Below the pieces are notes generated by a model, which saw nothing but the letters and a program-made list of their open reading frames with translations, was not told the DNA's origin and did no database searches. The translations under genes and the position numbers were made by a program. From positions 1,129,001-1,193,000 of the forward strand of contig JADJXY010000002.1 in NCBI GenBank assembly GCA_016720065.1: DNA of 64,000 nt, written 5' to 3'. Positions 8,378 through 16,179 of the stretch are shown here, piece by piece; position 1 is the first letter of the stretch; each line of letters opens with the position of its first letter. Origin of the DNA: Betaproteobacteria bacterium. GTDB taxonomy: Bacteria; Pseudomonadota; Gammaproteobacteria; Burkholderiales; Rhodocyclaceae.

Positions 8378-8683
8378 TTACTTCTTCTTGTCGGCGCCGC
8401 ACTTGGCTTCGCCGCACTTGCCGTCCTTCTTCTTGTCGCCGCCGCAGCTGCCGTCCTTTTTCTTGTCGGCGCCACACTTGGCGTCCTTCTTCTTGTCGGC
8501 GCCGCACTTGGCTTCGCCGCATTTGCCGTCCTTGGCCTTGTCGTCGGCGGCAGCGAGTTGATAGCCGGAATCGAGCTTGGTGAGGCTGAAGGGGTTGTCT
8601 GCCGCGTGGGCGATGGGGGCCAAGGTGGCGGTGGCAAGGAAAGCGGAACCGATGGCAAGCGTGATAGCGGATTTGGATTTCAT
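8378..8683 (-). CDS. bufA: BufA/HvfA-type copper-binding RiPP precursor
   Basis: A 101-residue precursor. The signal peptide is MKSKSAITLAIGSAFLATAT followed by a cleavage site after APIAHA. The mature N-terminus is ADNPFSLTKLDSGY, as in HvfA/bufferin precursors. The C-terminal half is built from Lys/Asp-rich repeats holding six Cys-Gly pairs: DGKCGEAKCGADKKK occurs twice, with DAKCGADKKK and DGSCGGDKKK between the copies. The cysteines are the expected sites of BufB/BufC oxidation, giving a periplasmic copper-sequestering peptide. A GGAG Shine-Dalgarno sequence eight bases upstream fixes the start at 8683 rather than at the in-frame ATG four codons earlier. It lies 32 bases after the anti-sigma stop. 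Confidence 0.92.
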   Translation of the reverse strand: MKSKSAITLAIGSAFLATATLAPIAHAADNPFSLTKLDSGYQLAAADDKAKDGKCGEAKCGADKKKDAKCGADKKKDGSCGGDKKKDGKCGEAKCGADKKK

Positions 8684-8715
8684 GATTTTCTCCATTGAGA
8701 TTGAGGTGAGTGATG

Positions 8716-8895
8716 TCACTCCGGACCGGCACGCCACGCCTTGGCGGCGTCGCGCAGGAACTGGAACTGCTTTTCGGCACGCCGGCAGCCCCCGCAGATG
8801 ATCTGATGCATCCGCAGGCGGATGGATTCGGCCAAAGTCAGCGGCCTTTCCATTCCCTGGGACGCCAGCCGCGTCGCTTCCTTACAACTGAGCAT
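8716..8895 (-). CDS. Zinc-finger anti-sigma factor (zf-HC2 type)
   Basis: A 59-residue protein starting MLSCKEATRLASQG. A GGAG Shine-Dalgarno sequence upstream favours the ATG at 8895 over a TTG four codons earlier. It carries HQIICGGC, the H-x3-C-x2-C zinc-binding signature of HC2-type anti-sigma domains, and is short with no membrane segment, so it should be cytoplasmic. It is the first gene of the bufferin operon and diverges from the ECF sigma gene. It most likely holds that sigma factor inactive until a metal or oxidative signal disturbs the zinc site. The pairing is inferred from adjacency and family. Confidence 0.85.
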   Translation of the reverse strand: MLSCKEATRLASQGMERPLTLAESIRLRMHQIICGGCRRAEKQFQFLRDAAKAWRAGPE

Positions 8896-8940
8896 GCTTT
8901 TCTCCAATTCTTGCCGGCGCCGAAATCGACACCTGGACAG

Positions 8941-8968
8941 TAGTCGCCACCTTCAAGAAACCCTTACA
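8941..8968 (-). promoter_or_regulatory. Candidate ECF-type promoter of the bufferin operon
   Basis: Read on the minus strand, TGTAAG (8968-8963) and CGACTA (8946-8941) are separated by 16 bases and lie about 45 bases upstream of the anti-sigma start. The layout resembles ECF sigma promoters, with a TGTAA-like -35 and a CG-containing -10. It suggests that the divergent sigma factor drives anti-sigma-bufA-bufB-bufC-doxX. It is a pattern match by eye only. Confidence 0.45.
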
Positions 8969-9014
8969 ATCAATTTCGATCATCATTGCACGAAGCCCAC
9001 CGGGAGCAAACACC

Positions 9015-9587
9015 ATGGCCGAAGCCGACCTCAACGACCCGCAGTTCGTCGCCAAACTGCGGCGCGACATGGTGCGCTTTGCGGAGCTTCAATTGCGCGA
9101 CCGTGCCGCCGCCGAGGATGCTACCCAGGAGGCCCTGGCCGCCGCCTACCAGCAACTCGATCGCTTCGAATCCCGTTCATCCCTACGCACCTGGGTACTG
9201 TCGATTCTGAAGAACAAAATCGTGGACACCCTGCGCCTGCGGGCAAGGCAGGTGGATGTTTCATCCCCCGACGACGACGCCGATATCAATTCCTGGTTCG
9301 ACGATCATGGCCACTGGACCGAGGACACCCAGCCGGCCAAATGGGGAAATCCGGAGCAATCCCTGACCAACAGCCGCTTCTGGACGGTGTTCGAGGCCTG
9401 TCTGGAGCGCCTTCCCGAAGCACCGGCGCGGGTGTTCATGATGCGCGAGGTGGTGGGCTTCGACACCGACGAAATCTGCAAGACCCTCTCCATCACCAGC
9501 AACAACTGCTGGGTCCTTCTTCACCGCGCTCGCCTCGCCCTGCGCGCCTGCCTGGGCGAAGGCTGGTTCCCCGGCGCCGCACACTGA
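9015..9587 (+). CDS. ECF RNA polymerase sigma factor
   Basis: A 190-residue ECF sigma factor. Region 2 covers about residues 10-80 (AEDATQEALAAAYQQLDRF and SLRTWVLSILKNKIVD, for -10 recognition and melting). Region 4 covers about residues 125-185 (LERLPEAPARVFMMREVVG and SNNCWVLLHRARLALR, a helix-turn-helix for the -35 box). There is an acidic linker of about 45 residues between them. No extra sensory domain is present. The gene diverges from the zinc-finger anti-sigma gene with about 120 bases between them. It is the obvious regulator of the bufferin operon, although many ECF systems encode sigma and anti-sigma on one transcript. Confidence 0.92.
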   Translation: MAEADLNDPQFVAKLRRDMVRFAELQLRDRAAAEDATQEALAAAYQQLDRFESRSSLRTWVLSILKNKIVDTLRLRARQVDVSSPDDDADINSWFDDHGHWTEDTQPAKWGNPEQSLTNSRFWTVFEACLERLPEAPARVFMMREVVGFDTDEICKTLSITSNNCWVLLHRARLALRACLGEGWFPGAAH

Positions 9588-9836
9588 GCGCTTTCGGCCC
9601 GGACGACGCACAAGCTCTCCCCCCCATTGCGAGAGAAGGCTCGGGGGAAAAGGATTGGGTCCGAGGCACCGCTGCACGCTGTACGGGCTCGGTCCGTGCC
9701 CCTCGCCCTCCAGCCCTGCGCCTGAGCCGCTTTCTCACGGGCCGCGACAAGGTGTAAGTCTTCGTTTCCTCAGTCTCCCCACGCCCGGGCACCGCGTTAT
9801 TGGCGGTACGTACCCCGAACGCCAAGGAGGCGAAGC

Positions 9837-10616
9837 ATGGAAACCCTGAGCAGATCCACCCATCCCCTGATTCTCGTCGCCGCCGTTTCGGTCAGCCTGG
9901 CCAGTCTGGCGGCCGCGGCGCACTTCACCGGGATCATTCCTGCCCGTACCGCAGACCCCCTCCCCCTTGCGGCCGTGCCGAACGCCATCGCGGTTCCTGC
10001 CGCCCCGACCAGCATTCCCGCACCGGCTGCCGCCAGCGTTCCCGCCCCCCTTCCTGCCGCGCCGGCACCGATTGCCGTCCAGCCCGCCCCGGCCAAGGTC
10101 GCGGCCAAGCCCCGCGTCCAGCGTGCCGTCGCCCAGACGCGGGAAGTTGCGCGCGCAGAGGACGATGACACCTGGAGCGGCAGTACCCGCCGTGTCGCCC
10201 ACCACGAGGATGCCGGAATCGATGTCATTCCCGCCCGCCCGGCGCCGGTAACGTCTCAAGCCGAAACCCCCGTGCAAGCCGCGCCCCTCTGCCGCGACTG
10301 CGGCACGGTGGAAGCCGTGCAGGAAATCGAAGCCAAGGGCGAAGGCAGCGGCTTGGGCGCCATTGCCGGCGGCGTCATTGGCGGCCTCCTGGGCAACCAG
10401 ATCGGCGGCGGCCGCGGACGCAACCTGGCCACCATCGCCGGCGCGGTGGGCGGCGCCTACGCCGGCCACCAGGTGGAAAAGAACGTGCGCAGTGAAAAGC
10501 AAACCCAGGTCACGGTCCGCTTCGACGACGGCAGCGTGCGCTCCTTCACCCAGAACGGATCCTGGCGCAACGGCGACCGGGTTCGCCTGAGCAACGGCAG
10601 CCTCGCCTCACTTTAA
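9837..10616 (+). CDS. Glycine-zipper 2TM envelope protein
   Basis: A 259-residue protein with a strong AAGGAGG ribosome-binding site. The N-terminus has one hydrophobic segment (residues 11-29, signal anchor or signal peptide). A low-complexity Ala/Pro-rich linker spans roughly residues 35-95. The C-terminal half holds the glycine-zipper domain: GAIAGGVIGGLLGNQIGGG followed by NLATIAGAVGGAYAGHQVEK. This is the SlyB/17-kDa surface antigen (Rick_17kDa_Anti) class. It ends in a small beta-rich domain with VTVRFDDGSVRSF. There is no lipobox. The Pro-rich linker suggests it spans part of the periplasm. Its function in envelope integrity is inferred from family only. Confidence 0.85.
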   Translation: METLSRSTHPLILVAAVSVSLASLAAAAHFTGIIPARTADPLPLAAVPNAIAVPAAPTSIPAPAAASVPAPLPAAPAPIAVQPAPAKVAAKPRVQRAVAQTREVARAEDDDTWSGSTRRVAHHEDAGIDVIPARPAPVTSQAETPVQAAPLCRDCGTVEAVQEIEAKGEGSGLGAIAGGVIGGLLGNQIGGGRGRNLATIAGAVGGAYAGHQVEKNVRSEKQTQVTVRFDDGSVRSFTQNGSWRNGDRVRLSNGSLASL

Positions 10617-10685
10617 GACCCCCCGGGGCCGCATGACACGGCCCCCCCTTCGATCCCGGCCGCCAGAACCCCAGGTCGGGATCAC

Positions 10686-10716
10686 CGCCCCGGCTCCCGC
10701 CCGGGGCGTTTTTTTT
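10686..10716 (+). terminator. Rho-independent terminator
   Basis: Perfect 8-bp stem CGCCCCGG/CCGGGGCG, 7-base loop, then eight Ts. It ends transcription of the glycine-zipper gene before the sulfhydrylase gene. Confidence 0.92.
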
Positions 10717-10763
10717 GTCGCGCTGCTACACTCCGGCCTTGCAAAAAACACAGGGGAGACACC

Positions 10764-12035
10764 ATGAAACTGGAAACCTTGGCCGTCCACGCCGGCTATT
10801 CGCCCGACCCCACCACCAAGGCGGTGGCGGTACCCATCTACCAGACCACGTCCTACGCCTTCGACAGCACCCAGCACGGGGCGGACCTCTTCGACCTCAA
10901 GGTGCAGGGCAACATCTACACCCGCATCATGAACCCCACCCAGGATGTGCTGGAAAAACGCATCGCCGCCCTGGAAGGCGGTATTGCGGGACTGGCCCTG
11001 GCCTCTGGCCAGGCAGCCATCACCTACGCCATCCAGACCATCGCCGAGGCCGGCGACAACATCGTCTCCGCATCTACCCTGTATGGCGGCACCTACAACC
11101 TCTTCGCCCATACTTTTCCCCAGTACGGTATCGAGGTGCGCTTCGCCGACTATCGCCATCCCGACGCCTTCGAGGCCCTCATCGACGGCCGCACCAAGGC
11201 CATCTACTGCGAATCCGTGGGCAACCCCCTGGGCAACATCACCGACTTCGAAAAGCTGGCCACCATCGCCCACCGCCACGGCGTGCCGCTGATCGTGGAC
11301 AACACCGTGCCCTCCCCCTACCTGTGCCGGCCCATCGAGCATGGTGCCGACATCGTGGTTCATTCGCTGACCAAGTACATCGGCGGCCACGGCAATTCCA
11401 TCGGCGGGATCATCGTCGATAGCGGCAAATTCCCCTGGGCGGACCACCAGCAAAAGTTCAAGCGCCTGAACGAGCCGGACGTGTCCTACCACGGCGTGGT
11501 CTATACGGAAGCCCTGGGTCCGGCCGCCTTCATTGGCCGCGCCCGGGTGGTTCCCCTGCGCAACATGGGCGCCGCCATCAGCCCCTTCAACGCCTTTCTC
11601 ATCCTGCAAGGCGTAGAGACCCTGGCCCTGCGCATGGACCGCATCTGCGACAACAGCCTGGCCGTGGCCCGCTTCCTGCAGGGCCACACCAAGGTCAATT
11701 GGGTCAATTACGCCGGCCTCACGGACCACGCCGACCACGTTCTGGCGAAGCAATACATGGGGGGCAAGGCCTCCGGCATCCTGACTTTCGGAGTCCACGG
11801 CGGCGTCGCGGGAGGCGGACGCTTCCAGGACGCGCTCCAGCTCGTCACCCGTTTGGTGAATATCGGCGATTGCAAGTCCCTGGCCTGCCACCCGGCCTCG
11901 ACCACCCACCGCCAACTCGCCCCGGCCGAACTGGCCAAGGCCGGCGTCTCCGAAGACATGATCCGCCTCTCGGTCGGCATCGAGCACATCGACGACATTC
12001 TTGCGGACCTGGATCAGGCCCTGCAAAAGGCCTGA
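10764..12035 (+). CDS. metY: O-acetylhomoserine sulfhydrylase (aminocarboxypropyltransferase)
   Basis: A 423-residue PLP enzyme of the Cys/Met metabolism family that makes homocysteine from O-acetylhomoserine and sulfide in methionine synthesis. The N-terminus ETLAVHAGYSPDPTTKAVAV and the segment PIYQTTSYAFDS are typical. The PLP-binding lysine lies in VVHSLTKYIGGHG, and IYCESVGNP and LIVDNTV are cofactor-pocket segments. The 423-residue length matches MetY, which is longer than MetB or MetC (about 385). The ribosome-binding site is GGGGAGA. It is monocistronic between the upstream terminator and the convergent pterin dehydratase, whose stop lies 15 bases away. Confidence 0.93.
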   Translation: MKLETLAVHAGYSPDPTTKAVAVPIYQTTSYAFDSTQHGADLFDLKVQGNIYTRIMNPTQDVLEKRIAALEGGIAGLALASGQAAITYAIQTIAEAGDNIVSASTLYGGTYNLFAHTFPQYGIEVRFADYRHPDAFEALIDGRTKAIYCESVGNPLGNITDFEKLATIAHRHGVPLIVDNTVPSPYLCRPIEHGADIVVHSLTKYIGGHGNSIGGIIVDSGKFPWADHQQKFKRLNEPDVSYHGVVYTEALGPAAFIGRARVVPLRNMGAAISPFNAFLILQGVETLALRMDRICDNSLAVARFLQGHTKVNWVNYAGLTDHADHVLAKQYMGGKASGILTFGVHGGVAGGGRFQDALQLVTRLVNIGDCKSLACHPASTTHRQLAPAELAKAGVSEDMIRLSVGIEHIDDILADLDQALQKA

Positions 12036-12050
12036 TAGCCCCCGTCACCT

Positions 12051-12383
12051 TCAGAGCAGTGAGTCGGTCTTTGCCGCCATGATGAAATCATTGAGGTGCA
12101 GGCCGCCGATCTTGTGGGTCCACCAGGCTACCGTCACCCAGCCCCACCCGAGGGCCAGATCAGGGTGGTGACCCTGGCTTTCGGCCAGGGCTCCCACCCG
12201 GTCGACGAAGGCCAGGGCAGACCGGAAATCGGGGAAGGTGTAGCGGCGTTCAAGGCGCCGGCCCTCGTCCAGGAGGCTCCAGCCGGGGACACCGGCAAGC
12301 TGAAGGGCAGCCTCGTCCGGGCCCATGGGGTCAATTCCGCCCCGACAGGGTGTACACGTGAGATCGCACAAACTTTCCGCCAT
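12051..12383 (-). CDS. phhB: 4a-hydroxytetrahydrobiopterin dehydratase
   Basis: A 110-residue pterin-4a-carbinolamine dehydratase that regenerates the pterin cofactor used by aromatic amino-acid hydroxylases. The active-site block SQGHHPDLALGWGWVTVAWW with HKIGGLHLNDF is intact. The start MAESLCDLTCTPCRGG at 12383 follows a GGAGGG ribosome-binding site; the reading frame extends 13 codons upstream without support. No phenylalanine hydroxylase gene is nearby, so its partner, if any, lies elsewhere. Confidence 0.92.
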   Translation of the reverse strand: MAESLCDLTCTPCRGGIDPMGPDEAALQLAGVPGWSLLDEGRRLERRYTFPDFRSALAFVDRVGALAESQGHHPDLALGWGWVTVAWWTHKIGGLHLNDFIMAAKTDSLL

Positions 12384-12571
12384 AGTCCCTCCTGCAATGG
12401 AAAGGTGAGAACGCCCAGTCACGGGCTCTCGTGGGACAGACGCCGATCAGGACCGTTCCACCTTCCTGCAAGCCAGCCAGCGGCGTTGGGATCGAGGCCC
12501 AACAAAAACCCCGGAAGCCTTCCGGCGCCGGGGTTTCGAGTGCTGCATGGTGCATGCGTACCACGTGTTCT

Positions 12572-12648
12572 TGGGGCGACATACCGGGATCGAACCGGTG
12601 ACACCTGGAATCACAATCCAGTGCTCTACCAACTGAGCTAATGCCGCC
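12572..12648 (-). tRNA. tRNA-His (GTG anticodon)
   Basis: Full cloverleaf on the minus strand with an encoded CCA. The anticodon stem CTGGA/TCCAG encloses loop TTGTGAT, giving anticodon GTG. When D- and T-stems are aligned, an extra G at position -1 pairs with C73, the identity hallmark of tRNA-His, which supports the assignment independently. One G-T pair occurs in the acceptor stem. Confidence 0.97.
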
Positions 12649-12680
12649 GCCGTATCACCCTTGCGGGTGAAGAGGCGCGC

Positions 12681-12709
12681 ATTCTACGGGAGGCCAGGAC
12701 TATTGTCCA
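12681..12709 (-). promoter_or_regulatory. Sigma-70 promoter of tRNA-His
   Basis: Minus strand TGGACA (12709-12704) and TAGAAT (12686-12681) with an exact 17-base spacer, ending 32 bases before the tRNA. The leader contains a small stem TCACCC/GGGTGA with a GCAA tetraloop at 12655-12670. Confidence 0.75.
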
Positions 12710-12825
12710 GGCCGGTTTGGCAGGCACGCTCGGCCTCTGGACACTTCCCCGCCTCCTCCCCCGGTAGGCGGCCGTGCTATCATTCGCAGCTTTACTTTTT
12801 AGCCCTGTAGCGACAAGGATTTCTC

Positions 12826-14130
12826 ATGGAAGCCACTCCCGCCCAAGTCAACGAACTCGAACGCCGTATCGATCTTTCCATCGCCATTGCCGAAGTCGAG
12901 AAGGATCTCGACGATCGCCTCAAGCGCATGGGCCGCAACGTCAAGATGGCGGGGTTCCGTCCGGGCAAGGTTCCCTTCAGCCTCGTCAAGCAGCAGTATG
13001 GCGCCCAGACCCGCCACGAGGTGCTTTCCGAAGTCCTCGACCGCGCCTTCGGCGAAGCGGTGACGGGCCAGAAACTGCGTGTCGCCGGCTATCCCCGCAT
13101 CGAGCCCAAGACCAGCGAAAGCACGACTCATCTCGAATTTTCCGCCATCTTCGAGGTTTACCCCGATTTCACCCCGGGTGATGTCAGCGTCTGCGACATC
13201 GAGCGCCCAAGCCTGGAAGTCGGCGCGTCCGAAGTGGACAAGACCCTGGATATCCTGCGCAAGCAGCGCGTCAGCTACGCCGAGACCGACCGGGCTGCGG
13301 CCCCTGAAGACCGCGTAGTCATCGATTTCCTGGGCAAGAAGGATGGCGTCCCCTTCGACGGCGGCCAGGCGACCGATTACGGCTTCATCCTCGGTCAGGG
13401 CCAGATGCTGCCGGATTTCGAGAAAGCCGTGCAAGGATTGAAGGCAGGCGACACCAAGACCTTCGACCTGACCTTCCCGGCGGATTACTTCTCCAAGGAT
13501 CTGGCTGGCCAGACCGTGCAGTTCGACATCACGGTCAAATCCGTGCTGGCCCCTGAACTGCCCGAAGTCGACACGGACTTTGCCGTCTCCATGGGCATCG
13601 CCGATGGCGATGTCGACAAGATGCGTGCCGAAATCGAGACCAACCTGAAGCGCGAGGTCAAGCGCCGCGTGGAAGGCAAAATCAAAGACCAGGTCATGGA
13701 TGCCCTGCTCAAGGTCAATCCCATCGCCGTGCCCAATGCCCTCGTCGAGATGGAGGTGCAGCGACTGGTCCAGGCGGCCCGCCAGGACATGGAACAGCGC
13801 GGCATGAAAATGAAAGATTTCCCCATCAAGCCCGAGTGGTTTGCCGACCAGGCCAAGCGCCGCGTCTCTCTGGGCCTGATTCTTGCTGAAGTGGTCAAGG
13901 CCGAGCAGCTCCACGCCAAGCCCGAGCAGGTCAAGGCGCTGGTCGAGGAAACGGCGCAGAGCTACGAGCATCCCGAGGAAGTGGTGCGCTGGTATTACGC
14001 CCAGCCGCAGCGCCTCGGCGATGTCGAAGGCGTGGCCATCGAGAACAACGTGGTGGCCTGGGTTCTGAGCAAGGCCAAGGTTGCCGACAAGCCGGTGGCC
14101 TTCGACGAGCTCATGGCCCAGAAGAACTGA
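12826..14130 (+). CDS. tig: Trigger factor chaperone
   Basis: A 434-residue ribosome-bound chaperone and peptidyl-prolyl isomerase. The N-terminal ribosome-binding domain includes KMAGFRPGKVPFSLV, close to the GFRxxK ribosome contact. The FKBP-like isomerase domain sits around residues 160-245 (DRVVIDFLGKKDGVPFDGG and FILGQGQMLPDFEKAV). The helical C-terminal substrate cradle follows. The length is normal. It is the first gene of the canonical tig-clpP-clpX-lon-hupB cluster, linking nascent-chain folding to proteolysis. Confidence 0.97.
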   Translation: MEATPAQVNELERRIDLSIAIAEVEKDLDDRLKRMGRNVKMAGFRPGKVPFSLVKQQYGAQTRHEVLSEVLDRAFGEAVTGQKLRVAGYPRIEPKTSESTTHLEFSAIFEVYPDFTPGDVSVCDIERPSLEVGASEVDKTLDILRKQRVSYAETDRAAAPEDRVVIDFLGKKDGVPFDGGQATDYGFILGQGQMLPDFEKAVQGLKAGDTKTFDLTFPADYFSKDLAGQTVQFDITVKSVLAPELPEVDTDFAVSMGIADGDVDKMRAEIETNLKREVKRRVEGKIKDQVMDALLKVNPIAVPNALVEMEVQRLVQAARQDMEQRGMKMKDFPIKPEWFADQAKRRVSLGLILAEVVKAEQLHAKPEQVKALVEETAQSYEHPEEVVRWYYAQPQRLGDVEGVAIENNVVAWVLSKAKVADKPVAFDELMAQKN

Positions 14131-14176
14131 GTCACAAAACCGACAAACGTCCGAAACACGACAGAGGAAGCGCGCC

Positions 14177-14806
14177 ATGAACATCGACCACGCAAGCGGT
14201 TGGGATCCCCAGGGCCTGGGCCTCGTGCCCATGGTGATCGAACAGAGCGGTCGGGGCGAGCGCGCCTACGACATCTACTCCCGCCTGCTGCGGGAGCGGG
14301 TGGTTTTCCTGGTGGGGCCGGTCAATGACACCACCGCCAACCTGGTGGTCGCTCAACTGCTCTTCCTGGAAGCGGAGAATCCGGACAAGGACATCTACTT
14401 CTACATCAACTCGCCGGGAGGTTCGGTGACGGCCGGTCTGTCGATCTACGACACGATGCAGTTCATCAAACCCGACGTATCGACCCTGTGCATCGGCCAG
14501 GCGGCGTCCATGGGAGCTTTCCTGCTGACCGCCGGCGCCAAGGGCAAGCGTTTCGCCCTGCCCAACTCGCGCATCATGATCCACCAACCCCTGGGCGGCT
14601 TCCAGGGGCAGGCGTCGGATATTGCCATCCACGCCAGGGAAATCCTCTCCATCCGCGACAAGCTCAATCGCATCATGGCAGAGCATACCGGCCAGCCCGT
14701 CGAGCGTATCGAGAAGGACACCGATCGCGATAATTTCCTTTCGGCTGCGGAAGCGGCAGAATACGGACTGATCGACAAGGTTCTGTCCCGTCGCGACGCG
14801 GCCTGA
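14177..14806 (+). CDS. clpP: ATP-dependent Clp protease proteolytic subunit
   Basis: A 209-residue serine peptidase forming the tetradecameric barrel used by ClpX. The catalytic triad reads Ser111 (GQAASMGAFLL), His136 (RIMIHQPLGG) and Asp185, which correspond to E. coli Ser97, His122 and Asp171. The start at 14177 (MNIDHASGWDPQG) follows an AGAGGAAG ribosome-binding site; the longer open frame upstream lies inside tig. It has 46 bases to tig and 23 to clpX, so one transcript is likely. Confidence 0.97.
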   Translation: MNIDHASGWDPQGLGLVPMVIEQSGRGERAYDIYSRLLRERVVFLVGPVNDTTANLVVAQLLFLEAENPDKDIYFYINSPGGSVTAGLSIYDTMQFIKPDVSTLCIGQAASMGAFLLTAGAKGKRFALPNSRIMIHQPLGGFQGQASDIAIHAREILSIRDKLNRIMAEHTGQPVERIEKDTDRDNFLSAAEAAEYGLIDKVLSRRDAA

Positions 14807-14829
14807 CGGATTCACAGCAAGGGGAAACC

Positions 14830-16092
14830 ATGTCCAAAGGCGGCCAGGAAAAACTGCTTTACTGCTCCTTCTGCGGCAAGAGCCAGCACGAAGTGAAGAA
14901 ACTCATCGCCGGACCGTCGGTGTTCATTTGCGACGAGTGCATCTCGCTCTGCAATGACATCATCCGCGACGAACTCCCCGAAGATTCAGGCAAGACAGCC
15001 GGGTCCGACCTGCCGACCCCGCGGGAAATCTGTTCCATCCTGGACCAGTACGTGATTGGTCAGGAAGTGGCCAAGCGCATCCTTTCGGTGGCGGTCTATA
15101 ACCACTACAAGCGCCTGCGTCATTCCGCCAAGACCGCTGACGATGTCGAACTCGCCAAGAGCAACATCCTGCTGGTGGGCCCCACCGGCTCCGGCAAGAC
15201 GCTCCTGGCCCAGACCCTCGCCCGGCTGCTCAACGTTCCCTTCGTCATGGCCGACGCCACGACCCTCACCGAAGCCGGTTATGTCGGGGAAGACGTCGAG
15301 AACATCATCCAGAAACTCTTGCAAAAGTGCGACTACGACATCGAAAAGGCACAGCAGGGGATCGTCTACATCGATGAAATCGACAAGATTTCACGCAAGT
15401 CCGACAACCCCTCGATCACCCGCGACGTTTCGGGCGAAGGCGTGCAGCAGGCCCTCCTGAAGCTCATCGAGGGCACCGTGGCGTCGATTCCCCCCCAGGG
15501 CGGTCGCAAACACCCGAATCAGGATTTCGTCCAGGTGGATACCACCAATATCCTGTTCATCTGCGGGGGCGCATTCGACGGTCTGGAAAAAATCATCCGC
15601 AACCGTTCCGAAAAGGGCGGCATCGGTTTCGCCGCCGTGGTGAAGAGCAAGGACGACCAGAAGGCCGTGGGTGAGATTCTGCGCAGCGTCGAACCCGAGG
15701 ATCTCATCAAGTTCGGCCTCATTCCCGAACTGATCGGCCGCCTGCCCGTGGTCGCGACCCTGCAGGAACTGGAAGAAGCGGCCCTGGTGCAAATCCTGAT
15801 CGAGCCCAAGAACGCCCTCATCAAGCAATACCAGAAGCTCTTCGGCATGGAAGGCGTCGAACTCGAAGTGCGGCCCTCCGCGCTATCGGCCATCGCCCGC
15901 AAGGCCCTCGAGCGCAAGACCGGAGCCCGCGGCCTGCGCTCCATCCTGGAGCAGGTGCTGCTCGACACCATGTACGAACTCCCCGGCATGGACAATGTCA
16001 CAAAGGTGGTGATCGACGAGAACACCATCACCGGTGACAACCGTCCCCTGTTGATTTACGCCGAGCAACCCAAGGTTTCCGGCTCCAACTGA
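14830..16092 (+). CDS. clpX: ClpX ATPase specificity subunit
   Basis: A 420-residue AAA+ unfoldase that feeds substrates to ClpP. The N-terminal zinc-binding domain is intact: LYCSFCGKSQHEV supplies Cys-x2-Cys and ICDECISLCND supplies the second pair. Walker A is GPTGSGKTLLA, Walker B is IVYIDEIDKI, and sensor and pore segments (including GYVGEDVE) follow. Its length matches the family. It is in tandem with clpP. Confidence 0.97.
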   Translation: MSKGGQEKLLYCSFCGKSQHEVKKLIAGPSVFICDECISLCNDIIRDELPEDSGKTAGSDLPTPREICSILDQYVIGQEVAKRILSVAVYNHYKRLRHSAKTADDVELAKSNILLVGPTGSGKTLLAQTLARLLNVPFVMADATTLTEAGYVGEDVENIIQKLLQKCDYDIEKAQQGIVYIDEIDKISRKSDNPSITRDVSGEGVQQALLKLIEGTVASIPPQGGRKHPNQDFVQVDTTNILFICGGAFDGLEKIIRNRSEKGGIGFAAVVKSKDDQKAVGEILRSVEPEDLIKFGLIPELIGRLPVVATLQELEEAALVQILIEPKNALIKQYQKLFGMEGVELEVRPSALSAIARKALERKTGARGLRSILEQVLLDTMYELPGMDNVTKVVIDENTITGDNRPLLIYAEQPKVSGSN

Positions 16093-16133
16093 GTATCGCC
16101 GGCCGCAACCCGCGGCCGCTTGTAATCCGGCCA

Positions 16134-16158
16134 TTCGTCCCCACCTGTCGGGGACGAA
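16134..16158 (+). promoter_or_regulatory. Hairpin in the clpX-lon intergenic region
   Basis: A 9-bp stem TTCGTCCCC/GGGGACGAA with a 7-base loop, ending 21 bases before lon. A second GC-rich stem (CGGCCGC/GCGGCCG) lies just upstream near 16100-16120. Neither is followed by Ts, so they are more likely mRNA processing or stability elements that separate lon from the clp transcript than terminators. Confidence 0.45.
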
Positions 16159-16179
16159 CTCCCTCCATAAGGCATACCC

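Noticed and set aside
7477..8658. Longer bufB start giving a 393-residue protein
   Set aside because: The extra N-terminal part is an out-of-frame reading of the bufA repeats (Pro/Ala/Arg low complexity). DUF692 homology starts at the ATG at 8322.
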